A stretch of DNA of 64,000 nucleotides from Cyclobacteriaceae bacterium (GTDB taxonomy: Bacteria; Bacteroidota; Bacteroidia; Cytophagales; Cyclobacteriaceae), in NCBI GenBank assembly GCA_023151255.1, contig JAKLJG010000012.1, positions 17,217-81,216 of the forward strand. The letters are read 5' to 3'. Below the pieces are notes generated by a model, which worked only from the letters and a program-made list of their open reading frames with translations, made no database searches and was not told the DNA's origin. Below are positions 59,601 to 64,000 of this stretch, in pieces. The translations under genes were made by a program, and so were the position numbers. The number at the start of each line of letters is the position of its first letter. Within the stretch, counting starts at the first letter, position 1.

Positions 59601-60905
59601 GCCATATTTTGCTGCGAAGCGAAGCAGAACCTCGTTTACATGGTCTTCTTCGGCAAGTCCATGACGGTTCAGTTCAATATAAAAGTCATCGCCAAATAAA
59701 CGGTGCCACCATTGAAAGGCCTCTTCGGCCTGTCGTTCGCCTACATGCAGAATGAGGTGTGGTATTTCACTATTCAGGTTTCCGGTAGTGGCGATGAGAT
59801 CGGTGCGGTATTGATGAACCAGATCTTTATCAATGCGTGGATAAATGCCGTACAAGCCTTCGGTGAAGCCAAGTGAACAGAGGCGCGCAAGGTTATGATA
59901 GCCATTTTTGTTTTTTGCCAGCAACACCTGTTGGTAGCGCTTGTCGGGGTTGTCTTTGGTAAATTTTAATTTCTTCCGTTCTTCAGCCAGATAAAATTCG
60001 CAGCCTACAATTGCTTTAATTCCAAGCGCATGGGCTTCGCTTACAAACTTAAAGGCGCCATACATGTTGCCGAGGTCAGTAAGTGCTACGGCTGGCATTT
60101 TGAAATCGGCAGCCTGTTTAACCAGCGACTTGATATCCGGTGTGGCTTGCAGTAGGGAGAATTGTGAATGTACGTGCAGGTGGCAGTACGCACTTTCAAT
60201 AGTCGGGTCCGACTCACCGGTAAGTGAGTAACCCGCCTGTTTTACTTTTTCGCGTTTAGCAAAGTTTGCTGTTTCCAGGTCGGGTTCCTGGTAGTCAATT
60301 TCCGTTACTGGTGTTTCATCAAACGGGGCGATAACTTTCTTTTTTATTAACCCGAAAAAGCAACGGGCAGTAGCGGCTACATCGTAGGCAGCATCATGCG
60401 CATCATTAAAATCTTTACCGAAGAGTTTTTGGTGGAGTTCCTGGAGACGCGGCATTTTCAGTTTACCGCCAATTCCGCCACTGAGCTGGCAGAATTCGAT
60501 GGATGCAATTCCCGTATCGGTTTTGTGAAGGGCAAGTACTTTTTCAGGGTCAAGATTTCTGCGGATAAATTCCGCCCCGATGATGTTAATATCAAACTCA
60601 ATATTATGCCCGATTAAAACGGTGGTGCGGGCAACATCGGTCAGAAATTTATCCAGTACTATGTTCAGTTCAGTGCCCTCGTCTAAAGCCCGTTTGGTTG
60701 AAATGCCGTGTACCTGCTCGGCCTTAAAGGGAATATTAAAGCCATCAGGCCTGATGATAAAATTCTGTTGAGAGAGAAGATTTCCCCGGTTGTCGTGCAG
60801 TTGCCAAGCCAGTTGTACCAGGCGCGGCCAGTTTTCCAGGTCGGTTAACGGAGCGGTTTTGTTGTGCGGAACACCGGTTGTTTCCGTGTCAAAAATCAGA
60901 TACAT
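56610..60905 (-). CDS. dnaE: DNA polymerase III alpha subunit with N-terminal proofreading exonuclease
   Basis: Replicative polymerase of 1431 residues, longer than the usual 1160-1250 because residues 1-190 are a DnaQ-type DEDDh exonuclease: Asp6/Glu8 in DTETTG, Asp105 in GHNIEFDINIIG, and His170/Asp175 in HDAAYDVAAT. A PHP domain follows with HLHVHSQFSLL at about 242. The catalytic palm has PDIDIDFDDEG near residue 650. Later come an OB-fold (GIVTLVEHRMTKNGRPFGKF) and a tau-binding end. Fusion of the proofreading domain means the enzyme could carry its own editing activity. No separate dnaQ is in the window. Confidence 0.95.
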   Translation of the reverse strand: MYLIFDTETTGVPHNKTAPLTDLENWPRLVQLAWQLHDNRGNLLSQQNFIIRPDGFNIPFKAEQVHGISTKRALDEGTELNIVLDKFLTDVARTTVLIGHNIEFDINIIGAEFIRRNLDPEKVLALHKTDTGIASIEFCQLSGGIGGKLKMPRLQELHQKLFGKDFNDAHDAAYDVAATARCFFGLIKKKVIAPFDETPVTEIDYQEPDLETANFAKREKVKQAGYSLTGESDPTIESAYCHLHVHSQFSLLQATPDIKSLVKQAADFKMPAVALTDLGNMYGAFKFVSEAHALGIKAIVGCEFYLAEERKKLKFTKDNPDKRYQQVLLAKNKNGYHNLARLCSLGFTEGLYGIYPRIDKDLVHQYRTDLIATTGNLNSEIPHLILHVGERQAEEAFQWWHRLFGDDFYIELNRHGLAEEDHVNEVLLRFAAKYGVKYFAANEVFYLGKQESKAQDVLVCIGENEKLNTPKGSGRGFRYGLPNDEYYFKSQEEMKSIFRDLPESITTISEIIQKIETYTLERKVVLPKFDIPEGFKTEDDYLRHLTYAGAKKRYGELTPEIKDRIEFELETIRKTGYPGYFLIVQDLTTKAREMGVSVGPGRGSAAGSVVAYCTGITNVDPIQYDLLFERFLNPDRVSLPDIDIDFDDEGREKVLQYVIEKYGKDQVAQIITYGTMAAKSSIRDCARVMDLPLSEANLLAKMVPERPGTTLDAAFTEIKDLDIIRKGNDLRAEVLKQAMIIEGSVRNTGTHACGVIITPDELASFVPVATAKDSAMLVTQFDNSVVESAGLLKMDFLGLTTLTIIKTALKNIKKSRGIDIDIEAIPLDDEKTYQLYQRGETTGTFQFESAGMQKYLRQLKPDKFEDLIAMNALYRPGPMEYIPEFIARKRGQQAMKFDLPEMEEYLAETYGITVYQEQVMLLSQKLAGFSKGDADILRKAMGKKQKSVLDKMKDKFLEGCKANGHPQATCEKIWSDWEAFAQYAFNKSHSTCYSLVAYQTAYLKANYPAEYMAAVLTHSQSNLDKVTFFIEECRNMGIKVLGPHINESGVYFAVNQQGEIRFGLGAIKGAGEAAVEAIIQERDTRGPFQDIFDFAKRVNQRAVNKKTFECFALSGAFDCFQGIHRRQYIYSNNGEPSLIEKAIKYAGKSQQEELSAQVSLFGAATGTVMPKPKVEAIEPFSELEKLNLEKEVIGIYISGHPLDNFRFEISAFCNAMCSQLTDLEKIENQEKKVCGIVTLVEHRMTKNGRPFGKFTLEDYSGSFTFTLFGEQYQKYKNFMSQGWFLFVEGTVQRNNWGNMNLEFQIRNIESLHDLAEKRVQGIALKLPLQAINPELILTIEEIVKKNPGNSSFHLHILDEHESILTELLSRTYRVNASTTVIQAFKKLGEIGIITDKTGLRWLADAIVTEPVPELAEDGTNSSTFVLETTEL
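56633..56640 (-). promoter_or_regulatory. -7 box of trxA inside the dnaE 3' end
   Basis: The reverse strand reads TACCTTTG, a very good TAnnTTTG box, 52 bases before the trxA ATG. A CTTG at about 22 bases upstream could be the -33 box. Confidence 0.45.
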
Positions 60906-60938
60906 CGGTAATTAAAAAAGTGGTAGTGGTTTACCGCG

Positions 60939-60968
60939 TAAAAATAGGCTATTGGTTAGTCATTTCAA
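60939..60968 (-). promoter_or_regulatory. Promoter of dnaE
   Basis: On the reverse strand TTG (60968-60966), exactly 19 bases, then TATTTTTA (60946-60939) closely match the Bacteroidota consensus. Transcription would start near 60932, about 27 bases before the ATG. Confidence 0.65.
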
Positions 60969-61115
60969 TTTGATTCATTTTGAAACGTTAGTTCAAAAAT
61001 GGGAAATAAATCCTTTTTTAGTTCAGAATCAAAATATATAAATAATTGACTATCAGTAATTTAATTTTTTAGGCTTGATATTGGCCTTACACGGTTAACC
61101 ATTTTTTAATGTAAA

Positions 61116-61229
61116 ATGAAGCGGTTCATGGAAGTTATAATGAATTTTATCAGGCGCGAGTGGTTTCTGTTCGTTGTTCTTGTCACCATCGCAATTATTT
61201 TTCTCCTGTTTGAAGTTTTTTTTGCGTGA
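61116..61229 (+). CDS. 37-residue membrane peptide upstream of the sdh operon
   Basis: A small frame encodes MKRFMEVIMNFIRREWFLF, then one strong helix (VVLVTIAIIFLLFEVFFA) to the stop. Starting at its third Met it would have 29 residues. The basic-then-hydrophobic order fits a single-pass membrane microprotein with the N-terminus inside. It lies in the otherwise empty 400-base gap between the divergent dnaE and sdhC. Its partner might be the cytochrome b subunit, as known for some small subunits of respiratory enzymes, but this is inference. Confidence 0.45.
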   Translation: MKRFMEVIMNFIRREWFLFVVLVTIAIIFLLFEVFFA

Positions 61230-61259
61230 GTACATTTTCACTTTCCAGTTCTACAAACG

Positions 61260-61289
61260 TTGTTTGGTAAAGCTTCAAGCGGTATTTTG
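61260..61289 (+). promoter_or_regulatory. Candidate promoter of sdhCAB
   Basis: GTTG (61259-61262), a 20-base spacer and TATTTTG (61283-61289) resemble the consensus, with one T fewer in the -7 box. Transcription would begin near 61296, 17 bases before sdhC. Confidence 0.5.
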
Positions 61290-61312
61290 CGTGACCTAAC
61301 TTGAAGTAAATC

Positions 61313-61993
61313 ATGAATTGGTTTATCCGTTTTTTAACCAGTACCCTTGGTAGAAAATTAGTCATGGCCCTTACCGGGCTTTTTCTTATTCTGTTTCTGG
61401 CTGTTCATTTAACCGGTAACCTTCAGTTGCTAAAAGATGACAGTGGCCGGTCTTTTAACATCTATGCCGAATTCATGAGCACGAACCCACTCATCCAACT
61501 TATCTCCAAGGGAAATTTTGCATTCATTCTCATTCACGTTTTGCTTTCGTTTTACCTCACCATTCAGAATCGCAAAGCGCGTGGAGCTGAGCGTTATGCG
61601 GTAACCTCAGGCAAATCTTCAATTTGGGCATCGCGTAATATGGGTATCCTTGGAACCCTTATCTTGATTTTTATGGTCGTTCACCTGAAAGACTTCTGGG
61701 CACAGATGCATTTTGGTTCGGTTGCCACAGTTGATTACGATGGCCATCAGGTGCGCGATCTGGCGGCTTTGGTGGATTACTGGTTTGCCAAAGAATGGTA
61801 CGTTGCGCTTTACGTATTTTGTATGGTTGCCCTGGCATTCCATCTGTGGCACGGCTTTATCAGCGCTTTTCAAACGCTCGGATTAAACCACCTCAAGTAC
61901 AATCCTGTTATCAGTTTTGTGGGCAAAACCTTCGCGCTGGTTGTTCCGGCATTGTTTGCCTGGATACCCGTTGCCATGTACTTCAACATTTAA
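61313..61993 (+). CDS. sdhC: Succinate dehydrogenase/fumarate reductase cytochrome b subunit
   Basis: Integral membrane anchor (226 residues, five helices) of the B-type succinate:quinone oxidoreductase, which has a single large subunit binding two haems. Haem-ligand histidines are visible in LFLAVHLTGNLQLL, FAFILIHVLLSFYL, IFMVVHLKDFW and LAFHLWHGFISAFQTLG. It feeds electrons to menaquinone. It begins the operon sdhC-sdhA-sdhB, followed 23 bases later by sdhA. Confidence 0.95.
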   Translation: MNWFIRFLTSTLGRKLVMALTGLFLILFLAVHLTGNLQLLKDDSGRSFNIYAEFMSTNPLIQLISKGNFAFILIHVLLSFYLTIQNRKARGAERYAVTSGKSSIWASRNMGILGTLILIFMVVHLKDFWAQMHFGSVATVDYDGHQVRDLAALVDYWFAKEWYVALYVFCMVALAFHLWHGFISAFQTLGLNHLKYNPVISFVGKTFALVVPALFAWIPVAMYFNI

Positions 61994-62016
61994 TCGCTTA
62001 ACTTGTTTGATACGAT

Positions 62017-63939
62017 ATGAAGTTAGATTCCAAAATTCCTGAAGGACCGCTTGCGGAAAAATGGACAAAACACAAGTTCAACCTGAAACTGGTTAACCCG
62101 GCCAACAAAAGGAAATATGACATTATTGTAGTGGGTACCGGTCTGGCAGGAGCATCGGCAGCCGCTTCGCTGGCCGAACTGGGGTATAACGTAAAAACAT
62201 TTTGTTTTCAGGACAGCCCCCGCAGGGCACACAGCATCGCAGCACAAGGCGGTATTAATGCTGCAAAAAATTATCAGAACGATGGCGATAGCGTTTATCG
62301 CTTATTTTACGATACCATAAAAGGAGGCGACTATCGCGCTCGTGAAGGCAATGTTTATCGCCTGGCTGAAGTAAGCGTTAACATCATTGATCAGTGTGTG
62401 GCTCAAGGCGTACCCTTTGCCCGCGAGTATGGCGGCTTACTGGCCAACCGGTCATTTGGAGGCGCACAGGTATCGCGCACGTTTTATGCCCGTGGCCAAA
62501 CCGGCCAGCAGTTGTTGCTGGGCGCGTATTCGGCCATGAACCGCCAGATTGCCAACGGCAAGGTTAAATCATATACCCGCACCGAAATGCTGGATGTGGT
62601 ATTGGTTGATGGTAAAGCACGCGGTATAATTACCCGCGATCTGGTAACCGGAAAGATTGAAGCACACAGCGCTCACGCTGTGTTGTTATGTACCGGAGGT
62701 TATGGTAATGTGTTCTACCTGTCAACCAACGCAAAAGGTTCCAACGCAACGGCTGCCTGGCGCGCCCATAAAAAAGGCGCCCTGTTTGGTAATCCATGTT
62801 TCACTCAAATTCATCCTACCTGCATTCCGGTATCGGGCGATCATCAGTCCAAGCTTACACTGATGTCAGAATCACTCCGCAACGATGGCCGCGTATGGGT
62901 ACCCAAGGTAGCCGTTAAAGGGCTGAAGGCCAGCGATGCGGTAAAGATTGCCGAAGCTGATAGAGATTATTTCCTCGAGAGGCGTTATCCCTCATTCGGT
63001 AACCTGGTTCCACGCGATGTGGCCTCACGCAATGCAAAATATGTATGCGATGAAGGTCGTGGCGTAGGTTCAACCGGCTTGGCGGTTTTTCTCGACTTCT
63101 CCGATGCCATTAAGCGCGATGGCCGTAACGTGATTGAAGCTAAATACGGCAACCTGTTCGATATGTATAAACAAATCACAGGCGATGACCCCTACAAAGT
63201 ACCCATGATGATTTACCCGGCCGTGCATTACACCATGGGTGGACTGTGGGTTGACTATAACCTGATGACTACGGTGCCCGGATTATACGCGTTGGGCGAA
63301 GCAAACTTCTCAGACCACGGTGCCAACCGGCTGGGGGCGAGCGCACTGATGCAGGGACTGGCAGATGGGTATTTTGTAATTCCGTATACAATTGGCGATT
63401 ACCTGGCAGGTATGCCTTATGAAAAAGTAAGCACCGATAGGCCTGAATTCAAGGAAGCCATGCAGCAGGTGACCGACCGGCTTTCGAAATTACTGAACAT
63501 TAAGGGCAAGAAAACGGTGGATGAATTTCACCGCGAATTAGGGCTTACGATGTGGGAATACTGTGGCATGTCGCGAAATGAAGAAGGGCTGAAAAAAGCC
63601 AAGAAGAAAATTCAGGAACTGCGGGCGGAATTTTGGCAAAACGTAAACGTGGTGGGCAGCGGCAATGAATTAAATATGGAACTTGAAAAGGCCAACCGCG
63701 TAGCCGATTTTATGGAACTTGGTGAACTAATGGTAGATGATGCCCTTAACCGTAGTGAGTCGTGTGGCGGGCACTTCCGTGAGGAATCGGCTACTGAAGA
63801 CGGTGAAGCTATGCGCAAAGACGATGAATTTGCTTATGTAGCCGCCTGGGAATACAAAGGCGATAACCAGCCAGAAGTGCTGCACAAAGAAGAATTGCGA
63901 TTTGAAAATGTAAAACTTACCCAACGTAGTTATAAATAA
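62017..63939 (+). CDS. sdhA: Succinate dehydrogenase/fumarate reductase flavoprotein
   Basis: Catalytic subunit that oxidises succinate to fumarate. The 640-residue protein has the FAD loop [20 protein letters not shown] at about 39-58 and the covalent FAD motif [15 protein letters not shown] with His72. The active-site region is [19 protein letters not shown], followed by [11 protein letters not shown] and [19 protein letters not shown]. It agrees with the long B-type flavoproteins. sdhB starts two bases after its stop. Confidence 0.95.
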   Translation: MKLDSKIPEGPLAEKWTKHKFNLKLVNPANKRKYDIIVVGTGLAGASAAASLAELGYNVKTFCFQDSPRRAHSIAAQGGINAAKNYQNDGDSVYRLFYDTIKGGDYRAREGNVYRLAEVSVNIIDQCVAQGVPFAREYGGLLANRSFGGAQVSRTFYARGQTGQQLLLGAYSAMNRQIANGKVKSYTRTEMLDVVLVDGKARGIITRDLVTGKIEAHSAHAVLLCTGGYGNVFYLSTNAKGSNATAAWRAHKKGALFGNPCFTQIHPTCIPVSGDHQSKLTLMSESLRNDGRVWVPKVAVKGLKASDAVKIAEADRDYFLERRYPSFGNLVPRDVASRNAKYVCDEGRGVGSTGLAVFLDFSDAIKRDGRNVIEAKYGNLFDMYKQITGDDPYKVPMMIYPAVHYTMGGLWVDYNLMTTVPGLYALGEANFSDHGANRLGASALMQGLADGYFVIPYTIGDYLAGMPYEKVSTDRPEFKEAMQQVTDRLSKLLNIKGKKTVDEFHRELGLTMWEYCGMSRNEEGLKKAKKKIQELRAEFWQNVNVVGSGNELNMELEKANRVADFMELGELMVDDALNRSESCGGHFREESATEDGEAMRKDDEFAYVAAWEYKGDNQPEVLHKEELRFENVKLTQRSYK

Positions 63940-63941
63940 GT

Positions 63942-64000
63942 ATGGAGCTTACGCTGAAGATTTGGAGGCAAAAAAGCCCGCATGACAAAGGGGGTTTTAA
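63942..64000 (+). CDS. sdhB: Succinate dehydrogenase iron-sulfur subunit, 5' end only
   Basis: Nineteen codons are visible (MELTLKIWRQKSPHDKGGF), the typical beginning of SdhB, before the window ends. It follows sdhA by two bases. Confidence 0.85.
   Translation, partial: MELTLKIWRQKSPHDKGGF

Overview
The window looks like chromosome of a Bacteroidota bacterium, most likely of the order Cytophagales. Four things support this: promoters of the TTG-N19-TAnnTTTG type, a secreted C25 peptidase with a type IX secretion sorting domain, a B-type succinate dehydrogenase, and a complete mraZ-to-ftsZ cell-wall/division cluster with Bacteroidota-specific traits (MraY insertion, long FtsZ tail). The species cannot be named from the sequence. 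No tRNA, rRNA, CRISPR array, intact insertion sequence or prophage was seen.

Layout. 1-3368: end of a bifunctional aminolipid acyltransferase gene, two small unknown genes, a mini-lipoprotein and cmk. 3384-8058: nqrABCDE operon (Na+-pumping NADH:quinone oxidoreductase) with its own promoter and terminator but no nqrF. 8073-11048: DUF502 membrane protein, mnmA, and a TlpA-like lipoprotein. 11130-12650: a scrambled, AT-richer island of small or broken ORFs that looks like a decayed toxin/immunity locus, followed by an XRE repressor. 13200-28784: dcw cluster mraZ-rsmH-ftsL-ftsI-murE-mraY-murD-ftsW-murG-murC-ftsQ-ftsA-ftsZ, driven by a promoter embedded in a triple MraZ-type repeat and closed by two tandem terminators. 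29129-30199: a small lipoprotein gene and a broken gene. 30200-36664: kdsB, an NfeD/MBL pair, a LysM-DPBB/OmpA pair, and alkB. 36689-41219: paaABCD (phenylacetyl-CoA epoxidase) with a TetR regulator and a palindromic operator candidate. 41297-46936: an ECF sigma/anti-sigma/barrel operon and a PadR/PspC envelope-stress operon. 47066-56215: sulfotransferase, giant C25 peptidase (PorU2-like), MATE pump, YkgJ-like protein and P1-family peptidase. 56258-60905: trxA and a dnaE with a fused proofreading exonuclease. 61116-64000: a 37-residue membrane peptide and sdhC-sdhA-sdhB (sdhB runs off the edge).

How it works together: most of the window is housekeeping, covering Na+ bioenergetics, the TCA-cycle entry to quinone, peptidoglycan precursors and division, LPS KDO activation and replication. 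It is interleaved with envelope maintenance and stress modules and aromatic/alkane oxidation. The novel or unusual elements are the MraZ-repeat promoter, two oxidoreductase operons that both lack their ferredoxin-type reductase subunit, the doubled PaaB, the DnaE-exonuclease fusion, the microproteins, and the decayed toxin-like island. Gene identities come from reading translated sequences and recognising motifs; no database search was possible.
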